Positions 1-6,427 are shown, counted from the stretch's first letter. The stretch: DNA of 7,695 bases from Methanosphaera sp. SHI613 (GCA_003266145.1 MVJJ01000155.1:1-7695); one strand, 5' to 3'. Translations and numbers: made by a program. The notes: a model not told the origin generated them from the letters alone.

Positions 1-399
1 TTAAAACAGAAAAAAGAGGGCAATCCTAGAATACAGAACGAATATAAACGTGCCGTACGGGATGAAGGTAATGTAATAGCACAAGAAGCTATGGAACAGG
101 TATTTAGGGTAACCAGTAAGGAATGGAGAGGTTTTCCTGAAATTCCAAATTCCGTATATGATCTCAAGAAGGAATTTGATGACCATAATGCAAGAAAGTT
201 ATATGATATGGATTTACCTGACTCTGAAAACGTGCCAAAAGGATGTATTTGTGGTCCTATCCTAAGGGGTATGGCAAGACCTGAAGACTGTGGACTGTTC
301 CGTGGTGAATGTAATCCGTTACATCCAATAGGTGCATGTATGGTAAGTAAAGAAGGAACATGTAATATCGCATACAGATACTCTAAAATGGATGATTAA
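1..399 (+). CDS. hypD: Hydrogenase maturation protein HypD, C-terminal part (5' end cut by window)
   Basis: The frame is open from base 1 and ends at TAA 397-399, giving the last 132 residues. HypD proteins are usually about 350-370 residues, so roughly the N-terminal two thirds lie outside the window. The recognisable part is the cysteine-rich C-terminal block: GCICGPILRG, then RPEDCGLF, GECNPLHPIGACMVS and EGTCNIAYRY. These cysteines match the conserved set that in the family holds the [4Fe-4S] cluster. HypD works with HypC as the scaffold on which the Fe(CN)2CO unit of [NiFe] hydrogenases is assembled in the cytoplasm, using cyanide delivered by HypE/HypF. This fits a hydrogen-using methanogen. 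The ATG at 91 is internal and is not a real start. The next gene begins 11 bases after the stop, so the two are probably co-transcribed. Family assignment is from remembered motifs and is very secure. Confidence 0.95.
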   Translation, partial: LKQKKEGNPRIQNEYKRAVRDEGNVIAQEAMEQVFRVTSKEWRGFPEIPNSVYDLKKEFDDHNARKLYDMDLPDSENVPKGCICGPILRGMARPEDCGLFRGECNPLHPIGACMVSKEGTCNIAYRYSKMDD

Positions 400-410
400 C
401 CAGGGTTGAT

Positions 411-1724
411 ATGATGAATGTCGATGCAATTATCAATAACTTGGATAAAAAGGTGGACTGTGCCGAATTATACATTGAACAAGAGGAATCAACGGATGTT
501 GAAATACTAAATGACAAGGTAAATACTGCAAAGGAAGAAAACATTAAAGGTGTAGGAATAAGAGTCATCAAAGACAACAAACAAGGATTTGCATACACGA
601 CCAATCTGGATAGGATAGACCTCACAATAAATCAGGCAATCATGAACGCTAAGCTCAATGAAGTTGATGAAAATATTGCAATGATTGACAATTCCCATGA
701 ATATAAGAAAGTCGATGGATTATATGATAAGAAATTAGAGGATTTTCAATTGAAGGATGCAATAGATTTTTCAAACAATCTCATTGATCTGGTAAAAGAA
801 AAAAAATGTAATCCAACATCCGGTGGAATAGGAGTTGCAAAAGGTACTGTAAGCATCATAAATACATATGGGGTCAACGTATCAGAATCAACAACATCAT
901 GTGCTGCTTCAATAGAAGTAAACGTTGAAGATGGGGATGTCGTATCAAATGCCTATTACTTTGATGCAAGTCATGACTATGATATAGATTCACAGTTGAT
1001 TGTAGATAAGGCCACAGCACTTGCACTTAACTCCAGAAATGCACAGCCTACACATACAAGAGATACTCAGGTAATACTTGACTATAACGCAACACGTGCA
1101 CTTCTTTCAACATTCTTTTCAGCATTAAACAGTGAAAATAAACAGAGAGGCAGATCCTGTTTTAAGGATAAACTAAACGAAAAGGTAGCCTCCGAAAATT
1201 TCACTCTCATCGACGACGGTACAATACCTGGAGCGTTATGCTCTTCAATATGTGATGATGAAGCAACGCCATCCCAGAAGACAACATTGATTGAAGATGG
1301 AATACTAAAAAGCTTCATATATGACATATATCATGCAAACAAGGATGAAGATGATGTTGCAACGACTGCAAATGCCGTCAGAAGTGGCTATACCTCCGTA
1401 CCTTCAATAGGTTTTTCCAATTTGAAACTGGACTTTGCTGAACTAAACACTGTCGAGGATATAACAAATGGAATTATAGTAGATAATGTGATGGGAGCAC
1501 ATACTGCTAATCCTATAACGGGGGACTTCTCTGTAGAGGCAAGAAATGCATTTGAAATTAAAAATGGTGAAATAACCACGCCAATTAAAAAGGCAATGAT
1601 TTCAGGAAATATCTTTACCATCATGGAGGAAGCAAAAGCGGCAAGTAAGGAAACTCGTCAATTGGGTTCATGCATAACTCCAAAATTATACGCAAATTCA
1701 TTAAGAGTTATTGGTAGTATTTAA
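411..1724 (+). CDS. pmbA: TldD/PmbA family protein, PmbA (TldE)-like
   Basis: This encodes 437 residues, the usual size for PmbA/TldE. The N-terminal half carries the family pattern of a cysteine-containing start (DCAELYIEQEE) and GVGIRVIKDNKQGFAYT (residues about 47-63). The C-terminal half has CDDEATPSQKTTLIEDGILK (281-300) and GAHTANPITGDFSVEARNAF (362-381), the blocks I recognise as the TldD/TldE C-terminal domain. I find no HExxxH zinc motif. HEYKKV at 96-101 lacks the last His, so this is the non-catalytic PmbA/TldE partner and not TldD. In bacteria TldD and TldE form a heteromeric metalloprotease that matures or degrades peptides. The archaeal substrate is not known to me, and no tldD lies in view. 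ATG 411 and ATG 414 are adjacent and both possible. GGTTGAT at 404-410 is the only Shine-Dalgarno-like stretch and would sit better for 414. It follows hypD by 11 bases. Confidence 0.9.
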   Translation: MMNVDAIINNLDKKVDCAELYIEQEESTDVEILNDKVNTAKEENIKGVGIRVIKDNKQGFAYTTNLDRIDLTINQAIMNAKLNEVDENIAMIDNSHEYKKVDGLYDKKLEDFQLKDAIDFSNNLIDLVKEKKCNPTSGGIGVAKGTVSIINTYGVNVSESTTSCAASIEVNVEDGDVVSNAYYFDASHDYDIDSQLIVDKATALALNSRNAQPTHTRDTQVILDYNATRALLSTFFSALNSENKQRGRSCFKDKLNEKVASENFTLIDDGTIPGALCSSICDDEATPSQKTTLIEDGILKSFIYDIYHANKDEDDVATTANAVRSGYTSVPSIGFSNLKLDFAELNTVEDITNGIIVDNVMGAHTANPITGDFSVEARNAFEIKNGEITTPIKKAMISGNIFTIMEEAKAASKETRQLGSCITPKLYANSLRVIGSI

Positions 1725-1737
1725 CTGCCCTTCAATC

Positions 1738-1746
1738 TTTTTTTTT
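1738..1746 (+). terminator. T-run terminator after pmbA
   Basis: Nine consecutive T lie 13 bases after the pmbA stop codon, with no convincing hairpin before them. Archaeal RNA polymerase stops on oligo-T in the coding strand without needing a stem. The same pattern recurs after the genes ending at 4438 and 6166, and after the minus-strand gene ending at 6443. Confidence 0.65.
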
Positions 1747-1754
1747 AAAATGAA

Positions 1755-1903
1755 GAGGGGTGCGACAATTATTTTGCTATGTGGATTGTATATAGTTTAA
1801 CTATGTATTCTAAACAAAATAATAATATTAATTATAATACTATGCATATACTATTAATAAAATCATACAAAAGAACCCTGAAACGGAATTGTTGCACATT
1901 CTC
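1755..1903. repeat. Segment bounded by a 16-pair imperfect inverted repeat
   Basis: The left arm GAGGGGTGCGACAATT (1755-1770) pairs with the right arm at 1887-1903 (AATTGTTGCAC, then A, then TTCTC). All 16 positions pair if G-T wobbles are allowed at 1758, 1759 and 1764 and A1898 is bulged. The arms enclose 116 bases of AT-rich sequence. A nine-T run (1906-1914) starts two bases after the right arm. Two readings are open. It may be a structured RNA whose closing stem is followed by a T-run stop, since every departure from Watson-Crick pairing is a wobble or a bulge. Or it may be the remnant of a small non-autonomous insertion element with decayed terminal repeats. I see no clear target-site duplication. 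Confidence 0.5.
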
Positions 1904-1932
1904 AATTTTTTTTTGTTTATGAATTATTTTTT

Positions 1933-1961
1933 TCCACACTTGTGTGGACGTATATTTTTTT
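1933..1961 (+). terminator. Palindromic hairpin followed by T run
   Basis: TCCACAC-TT-GTGTGGA (1933-1948) is a perfect 7-bp stem with a two-base centre, or more realistically a 6-bp stem with a four-base loop. A seven-T run follows at 1955-1961. Among the most GC-rich palindromes in this AT-rich stretch, it has the shape of an intrinsic terminator. No gene is seen just before it, so it could end read-through from pmbA or a short RNA from 1755-1903. It could also be a binding site for a dimeric protein. Confidence 0.45.
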
Positions 1962-2185
1962 ACTCATTTAACATAGTTTCTCTAGCGTTATTCTTTTGTT
2001 TATTTTGTCTTTCCATTCTCCTGCTATTTTGTCGTATAATATTATCATATGTGAACAGATATAATAAATAAGAAAAACAGAACATTACTACAAGAATAAA
2101 AATTTGTAAAAAAAGTCGTAGATATTATATGAAGTGTAGATATATCCGTATCCTTATCTGTTTACTATTGTTTATTAAATGAGTT

Positions 2186-2191
2186 GGAGGT
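2186..2191 (+). promoter_or_regulatory. Orphan Shine-Dalgarno-like GGAGGT
   Basis: GGAGGT matches the archaeal anti-Shine-Dalgarno exactly, but no ATG, GTG or TTG lies at a normal 4-10 base distance. The first possible start, TTG 2207, is 15 bases away and opens only 20 codons, ending at TGA 2267-2269. That stop coincides with the left edge of the inverted-repeat segment at 2268. It may be chance, or the leftover front of a gene disrupted when that segment arrived. Confidence 0.25.
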
Positions 2192-2267
2192 TAACATTTA
2201 ATAACTTTGTATAAAAGAATTATTTCTCTTATTATTTCAAATATTAGTAAAAGGATTACTAAAATTT

Positions 2268-2511
2268 GATAAATGATGGATAGCAATTTAAGTGGTAATT
2301 ATCAATCAAACAAAAAGAAGATCTTCATCTATACTTATAATATAATATCTATAAAAAATAATATAAAATATTTGTTAAAATTGAAAAATATCTTTAAAAT
2401 GTAATTTATAAGAAAAATAAGTTATATTTTTTAAATGCTATGTTAAAAGAATCTATAAATAGATTCTAACATAGACATTCCACTTAATTACTATGCTTTC
2501 CATCATTTATC
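2268..2511. repeat. Inverted repeat pair enclosing 244 bp next to recombinase remnant
   Basis: The left arm 2268-2295 reads GATAAATGATGGA-T-AGCA-AT-TTAAGTGG. The reverse complement of the right arm 2480-2511 reads GATAAATGATGGA-A-AGCA-TAGTAA-TTAAGTGG. The outer 13 and inner 8 positions are identical; the middle differs by one substitution and a four-base length difference. The 184 bases between the arms are very AT-rich and code for nothing I can see, but contain a bulged hairpin at 2438-2474. The open frame of the tyrosine-recombinase fragment begins only a few bases past the right arm. Possibilities are a non-autonomous insertion element, recombinase crossover sites bounding a once-invertible segment, or a large stem. 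No target-site duplication is obvious. Confidence 0.6.
2438..2474. repeat. Bulged hairpin inside the inverted-repeat segment
   Basis: CTATGTTA (2438-2445) and GAATCTAT (2449-2456), separated by a bulged AAA, pair fully with ATAGATTCTAACATAG (2459-2474) across a two-base loop. That is 16 base pairs with one three-base bulge. No T run follows directly, so a terminator role is not supported. It lies just inside the right arm of the 2268-2511 repeat pair and may be part of that element. Confidence 0.5.
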
Positions 2512-2532
2512 TGAAAGTCATTAGTATGGTTA

Positions 2533-2978
2533 ATGTTATCTAATTTACTAATAGATATACTTATCTTAAAAATAGATTCAACAAATAAAAATAATAAAAT
2601 CAGAAGGATTAATTTCAGGTTAATTAACAAAAAAACAATAACAAATTATGTAAAAGCAATAACTAATCCCAACACAAGAAAAACATACAGACTATCACTT
2701 AACAAATTCTATAGTTACTTGCAAGATGATAATATCACTGACATAAACAGGAAAACCTTAACTAAATTATACATAACTGCAAATTATACCTAAACAACAG
2801 GAACCTAAAAACAATAACAATAAACTGACACTTAATAATACTTAAATCATTCATCAACGAATACACACAACTAAGCTATGAAAAACTAATGTCAATAAAA
2901 GAAGAAACAAAAACAACACCACTAGAACCAGTAGACTACAGATACAAATTCAAAGACAACAACAAAAGATTATTCTAA
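2533..2978 (+). pseudogene. Broken tyrosine recombinase (integrase) fragment, core-binding domain only
   Basis: The first frame (ATG 2533 to stop 2791-2793; open from 2515) contains TITNYVKAITNPNTRKTYRL, followed by SLNKFYSYLQDDNITDINRKTL. This is the look of the N-terminal SAM-like, DNA-binding domain of phage/XerD-type integrases. The match continues in another frame from about 2784 (LYLNNRNLKT), is broken by TGA 2826-2828, then runs as LKSFINEYTQLSYEKLMSIK through PLEPVDYRYKFKDNNKRLF to TAA 2976-2978. So there is one frameshift near 2766-2790 plus one in-frame stop. The catalytic domain with its Arg, His-x-x-Arg and Tyr residues is absent downstream. No good ribosome binding site precedes it. 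The gene is dead as a recombinase; a short peptide from the first frame is conceivable. It lies against the inverted-repeat segment 2268-2511, suggesting a common mobile origin. Confidence 0.7.
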
Positions 2979-3270
2979 AAAAATGAAACTCTCAAAAAGT
3001 TAAAAATAAATTTTCACACAATAACTACCTTAACTTGACAGCATTGTATAATATGATGATATACTCAGATAATTTTTGATATTTGTATATATATTTTTGT
3101 TTTGAAATAGTTTTGGCTAAGTCTCATTTAACAATCTTTTTCAATTGAAATTGTTTTTAATTTCCTCGTTTGTATTATTTTATCTTGTTTTAATAATGCT
3201 TGAAAAAGTATTCATTCTGTTGACTATTTCTGCTTTATATTAAATTCAAAATTCTGATAAAATAGAGTAT

Positions 3271-3278
3271 TTTATATA
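3271..3278 (+). promoter_or_regulatory. Possible TATA box for the zinc-ribbon gene
   Basis: TTTATATA matches the methanogen box A consensus well. Transcription would begin about 25 bases downstream, near 3300, giving a leader of roughly 110 bases before the ATG at 3413. In sequence this AT-rich other TATA-like stretches occur (for example near 3340-3355), so the choice is tentative. Confidence 0.3.
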
Positions 3279-3401
3279 ATATAAAAAATATATTTAAACA
3301 TAATAGATAAGATTATTATTATAAATAAAACTCTAGTAAATATAAGATAATATACTTATTTGAGTTATTTAATTTAATTATTTTATTCAAATCAAACAAT
3401 C

Positions 3402-3405
3402 GGAG
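3402..3405 (+). promoter_or_regulatory. Ribosome binding site of the zinc-ribbon gene
   Basis: GGAG ends seven bases before ATG 3413. It is the only Shine-Dalgarno-like motif nearby and supports this start, which also places the first zinc-binding cysteine at residue 3. Confidence 0.65.
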
Positions 3406-3412
3406 TATAAAA

Positions 3413-4438
3413 ATGTTTTGTAAAAAATGTGGGACAGAATTAGGGGACAAAGATAATTTTTGTTTTAATTGCGGAACTCCTGTTGAAAATAAAACTGAGC
3501 AAGTAGTTGAAACAGACAATAAAGTTGAAGAAGTAGTTGACGATGAATTTTTAGATTTAAATGAAGAACTTGTAACTGATGATGTTATATGGGAAGAAGC
3601 CGATGACGAAATCATATTGGATGATGATACGATAGTAGTAGAAGATGAAAGTTCTGAAGATCAACAGGTGGAAACTGTCGAAACAGTTGAAGCTGAAGAA
3701 GACACTATTATTATAGACGACACAGATATGCAAGAGGATACAATCGTACTTGCCGATGACGAATTATTAGTTGATGATTTGATTACTGATGATGTTGTAG
3801 TCGATGATATTGTATTCGAAGAACCAATAATTCCTGAAACCGAAGAAGAAATTGTTTCAGAAGTTGTCGAAGAACCAGTTGTTGAAGAAGAAGTAATCAT
3901 TAAAGGGGATGCTGTAAAAGAAGATACAGTAGAAGCACCTGAAGTTGAAAGTGTAGTGGAAGAACCTGTCATCGAAGAAGAAACATTTGAGGAAGAAATC
4001 ATAGATGAATCACCAATAGAAAAGGAAGACGTGGTTTTAACCGCACCTGAAACAATCGAATCTGTTGAATTAACTGAAGATGATTTAACAGAAGAAAGAG
4101 CAATTGTTGATTCACAAGAAGAAGAATTTGAAGAAATAATTCCAGAAACTCCTGCTGCAGCTGCAGCCGCAAAATCAAATGAAGATGCAACTTCAAAAAT
4201 AAAAAGTTCCATATCTACTGCATTATCTAAAAAAGAAACTGAATACGTGGATACACCAATTGATGAAAAATTGGAATCTAAACTAAACGTTTCACAAGAT
4301 GAACTGGAAGAATTTGATTATGATATAGAAGAAAATGTCAACAATTTCACAAGCAAACTGGTCACAGTACTGATTATTCTATTAATAATCATCATCGCAG
4401 TAGTTGTCGGAACATTTTTATATCAAAATTTAATGTAA
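3413..4438 (+). CDS. Zinc-ribbon, highly acidic, C-terminally membrane-anchored protein
   Basis: This encodes 341 residues in three parts. Residues 1-21 form a short zinc ribbon with two CxxC pairs (Cys3/6 and Cys17/20, CKKCG and CFNCG). Residues about 28-310 are low-complexity, dominated by Glu, Asp, Val, Ile and Thr. By hand count about 112 of 341 residues are acidic, and about 90 of the 220 residues in 31-250. VVEEPV recurs at 151-156 and 181-186, and a six-Ala run sits at 248-253. Residues about 315-337 are a single strongly hydrophobic helix ending four residues from the C-terminus, with Lys315 on its N-terminal side. There is no signal peptide, so the likely topology is tail-anchored with the acidic part in the cytoplasm. 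The family of ribbon-plus-anchor proteins is common in methanogens, but I know no function for it. It is followed by a UbiB-like gene 69 bases on. The middle part is probably disordered and may hold positively charged partners or ions; that is speculation. Confidence 0.85.
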   Translation: MFCKKCGTELGDKDNFCFNCGTPVENKTEQVVETDNKVEEVVDDEFLDLNEELVTDDVIWEEADDEIILDDDTIVVEDESSEDQQVETVETVEAEEDTIIIDDTDMQEDTIVLADDELLVDDLITDDVVVDDIVFEEPIIPETEEEIVSEVVEEPVVEEEVIIKGDAVKEDTVEAPEVESVVEEPVIEEETFEEEIIDESPIEKEDVVLTAPETIESVELTEDDLTEERAIVDSQEEEFEEIIPETPAAAAAAKSNEDATSKIKSSISTALSKKETEYVDTPIDEKLESKLNVSQDELEEFDYDIEENVNNFTSKLVTVLIILLIIIIAVVVGTFLYQNLM

Positions 4439-4473
4439 AATAAGTTATACTCTTCACCTTTTCTTTTCAAATA

Positions 4474-4483
4474 TTTTTTTTTT
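4474..4483 (+). terminator. T-run terminator after the zinc-ribbon gene
   Basis: Ten consecutive T lie 35 bases past the stop codon and before the start of the next gene. This suggests at least partial transcription stop between the two, so the following gene may have its own promoter. TTTTTATATC at 4415-4424, inside the end of the upstream gene, is one candidate TATA box for it. Confidence 0.55.
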
Positions 4484-4507
4484 AAACACTTAACAAGAGT
4501 GGATAAT

Positions 4508-6166
4508 ATGGTATTTTCAACTCAACGTAAAAATATTGTCAGAATGAATGAAATAGCTCGTGTTCTTATTAAATACGGATTCAACGTTCTTGTAGGCAGA
4601 CTTGGTTTAAGTTATAATGTACTGCTTAGAAGTAAGGATATTCATGAGGATATGAGTGAAGATACTAATGTACGTATTAGGATGGTACTTCAGGAATTAG
4701 GAACTACTTTCATTAAATTAGGACAGACATTAAGTACATATCCTAACTTGATAGGTTTTGATTTGGCGGATGAACTATCCAAGTTACAGGAAGATAATAC
4801 CATAACCGATTATGAGTCTGTAAAATCCATAGTAGAATCAGAACTTGGTAAACCTATAGATGAAATTTTTGAAGAATTTTCGGAGAAACCTGTGGCATCA
4901 GCAAGTATTGGACAGGTACATACGGCTTTCTTGGATAACAAGATGGTTGCTGTTAAAGTTCAGCATAGTGGTATTGAAGAAAAGGTCAAAAGTGACTTGC
5001 AGATAATGCACAGCCTGGCCGAAAGAATAGACAAAAATGTAGGAGTACTGCAAAGCTATAACATTCCCGGCTTGATTGACGTATTTCAACGGGATATGCA
5101 TAAAGAGTTGGATTATACCTTTGAAGCCATGAACATGTTACATTTAGGGGCTTTACTTGAAAATGATGAGGTATATGTCCCTGAGGTACACCTTGAATAT
5201 ACTACAAAACGTGTACTTACGATGGAGTACCTGGAAGGGGTAAGCTTAAACAAAGTGATTATGGCTCCTGATGATGAATATGATAAGGAAAAACTAGCAA
5301 TGTTGGGTGCAGATTCCTTTATTAAGCAGATATTGGTTCATGGATTTTTCCATGCCGATCCGCATCCAGGAAATATATTCGTACTTGAGGATGATCGATT
5401 GGCCTTTGTGGATTTTGGTATGGTCGGACACCTTAACGATGACTTAAAGGAGGATATCGCTAAATTATTCGTGTTTTTATCTCAGGGTGATGCAAGGTTA
5501 ATTTCAAAACAGCTATTTTATATGGGCATTGTAAAGGATGATTCTAACCTTAAAGAGGTTGAATATGAAATAATAGATATTCTTGATAGATATTATGGTA
5601 TGGAATTCAATGATTTGTCTGCAATAATGCGTGGAATAATTGAGGACGGTCTTTTAAACAAGTATGAAATCATAATTCCTCGTGATATCATGATGCTTGT
5701 AAGGGCATTGAGTATGGTAAATGATGTTGGAAAACAGTTATGTCCCGACTTCAACACTACTGATATTATAAGGCCATACGCATTAAGAATGATGGGTCAA
5801 AGCTTCAAACCAGGAAGAATAATTGCAAAAGGTACTGAAACTTACGTTGACATAGAAAACATGCTAAAGAAGCTTCCAACATCATTAAATAATGTATTTG
5901 AAGTAGTCGAAGATGGAAATGTCAAAGTATCTCTTGATTATGATGAGATTAACTTTTTAAATTCATTAGTCTCAAAAATTGTTAATGAGATAGTGCTTGC
6001 GATTATAATTGCAGCATTGCTTGTAGGTTCATCATTGATTATGAATACGCAAAGTACTATAACTTTCTACGGTTATCCTATTTTGGGTTTTATCGGATTT
6101 TCATTCAGTGCAATACTCGGTGTAGTATTGGTAATTCTGATTATTATGCGTGGAAACTATCTGTAG
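4508..6166 (+). CDS. UbiB/ABC1/AarF (ADCK) family atypical kinase-like protein
   Basis: This encodes 552 residues from ATG 4508. An in-frame GTG at 4499 would add three residues, but GAGTGG (4497-4502) looks like the ribosome binding site for 4508. The hallmarks of the family are all present: the KxGQ motif (KLGQ, 70-73), the Ala/Ser-rich nucleotide loop PVASASIGQVH (128-138), the VAVK lysine (150), KELDYTFEAMN (199-209), the catalytic-loop motif HADPHPGN (282-289, Asp284) and DFG (302-304). Two hydrophobic helices end the protein (about 491-512 and 522-547), so it is membrane-bound with the kinase-like domain probably cytoplasmic. In bacteria and mitochondria UbiB/COQ8 acts in ubiquinone synthesis as an atypical ATPase/kinase. 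Methanobacteriales make no ubiquinone, so the role here must differ, perhaps in membrane lipid or isoprenoid handling (inference). All key residues are kept, suggesting it is active. The ubiB name should not be transferred. Confidence 0.92.
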   Translation: MVFSTQRKNIVRMNEIARVLIKYGFNVLVGRLGLSYNVLLRSKDIHEDMSEDTNVRIRMVLQELGTTFIKLGQTLSTYPNLIGFDLADELSKLQEDNTITDYESVKSIVESELGKPIDEIFEEFSEKPVASASIGQVHTAFLDNKMVAVKVQHSGIEEKVKSDLQIMHSLAERIDKNVGVLQSYNIPGLIDVFQRDMHKELDYTFEAMNMLHLGALLENDEVYVPEVHLEYTTKRVLTMEYLEGVSLNKVIMAPDDEYDKEKLAMLGADSFIKQILVHGFFHADPHPGNIFVLEDDRLAFVDFGMVGHLNDDLKEDIAKLFVFLSQGDARLISKQLFYMGIVKDDSNLKEVEYEIIDILDRYYGMEFNDLSAIMRGIIEDGLLNKYEIIIPRDIMMLVRALSMVNDVGKQLCPDFNTTDIIRPYALRMMGQSFKPGRIIAKGTETYVDIENMLKKLPTSLNNVFEVVEDGNVKVSLDYDEINFLNSLVSKIVNEIVLAIIIAALLVGSSLIMNTQSTITFYGYPILGFIGFSFSAILGVVLVILIIMRGNYL

Positions 6167-6198
6167 ATGTGGAAATTTAATATTTTCGTTTTGTTCTA

Positions 6199-6214
6199 TT
6201 TTTTTATTTTTTTT
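6199..6214 (+). terminator. Double T-run terminator after the UbiB-like gene
   Basis: Two T runs (6199-6205 and 6207-6214) separated by one A lie 33 bases past the stop codon, with no stem before them. A third, shorter run follows at 6239-6244. This is the typical archaeal oligo-T stop. Confidence 0.6.
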
Positions 6215-6299
6215 CAAAAGGAGTTTGTCTGATTCCTATTTTTTCTATTTTGACAATACTTTATGCTTAAATTTGTTAAAACCTAAAAAAAGTCTGTTA

Positions 6300-6325
6300 T
6301 TCTCTATGAAATAGGGGAATTTTTT
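6300..6325 (+). terminator. Hairpin plus T run in the convergent region
   Basis: TTCTCTA (6300-6306) pairs with TAGGGGA (6312-6318) across the loop TGAAA, using two G-T wobbles, and six T follow at 6320-6325. It looks like a back-up terminator for the plus-strand transcript. The wobbles mean the stem is stable only when read on the plus strand, which supports that direction. Confidence 0.4.
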
Positions 6326-6370
6326 AATTAAGCCGAGTGAAAATTAGATTCAAGTAAAATAATATATAAT

Positions 6371-6424
6371 GTCGGGGATTATGCTAATTCCTAATTATGA
6401 TTGTATTAGGCCAACACTCCAGAT
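6371..6424. other. GC-richer islet with two competing hairpins, possible small RNA
   Basis: By hand count 21 of 54 bases are G or C, against about 12 of 60 in the row before it. GGGATT (6375-6380) can pair with AATTCC (6386-6391) across a five-base loop, using one wobble. CCTAAT (6390-6395) pairs with ATTAGG (6405-6410) across nine bases. The two stems share 6390-6391, so only one can form at a time. A TATA-like AATATATAAT lies at 6361-6370. The islet sits between the ends of two convergent genes. No tRNA, C/D-box or known riboswitch pattern was recognised; the RNA idea is weak inference. Confidence 0.25.
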
Positions 6425-6427
6425 ATT

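Larger units (their letters stand above)
1725..2532. other. Gene-poor AT-rich stretch with inverted-repeat segments
   Basis: There is no credible coding region in about 800 bases. Strong strand asymmetry (T-rich at 1900-2040, A-rich elsewhere) and many stops in all frames argue against genes. It does contain listed structures: an imperfect inverted repeat enclosing 1755-1903, a palindromic hairpin with a T run at 1933-1961, an orphan GGAGGT at 2186-2191, an inverted repeat pair enclosing 2268-2511 and a bulged hairpin at 2438-2474. A recombinase fragment starts against its right edge. I read it as an accessory patch left by integration and decay; this is inference. Confidence 0.55.
2979..3412. 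other. AT-rich intergenic stretch, no gene seen
   Basis: About 430 bases hold no coding region I can support. The left part may contain decayed recombinase sequence, but I could not follow any conserved catalytic motif in it. A weak hairpin (AACAAT 3130-3135 with ATTGTT 3150-3155, followed by TTTTAA) and a TATA-like box at 3271-3278 are the only signals noted. The right end carries the ribosome binding site of the next gene. Confidence 0.5.

Noticed and set aside
1889..2071. 60-codon plus-strand frame from TTG coding a very hydrophobic Phe/Leu/Ile-rich peptide
   Set aside because: It reflects a T-rich stretch, has no ribosome binding site, starts inside the right arm of an inverted repeat and runs through a strong hairpin with a T run.
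3035..3063. TTGACA followed by TATAAT-like sequence resembling a bacterial promoter
   Set aside because: The spacing is wrong (6 or 19 bases), the host is archaeal, and no gene follows closely.
3661..4212. 183-codon Ser-rich minus-strand frame
   Set aside because: It is the reverse of the Glu/Asp/Val/Thr repeats of the zinc-ribbon gene; GAA and GAT codons read backwards give Ser- and Phe-rich shadows. No start signal is seen.
6371..6424. C/D-box guide RNA or tRNA in the GC-richer islet
   Set aside because: ATGATTG is a poor C box, no CTGA D box is properly placed, and there is no T-loop or acceptor-stem pattern.
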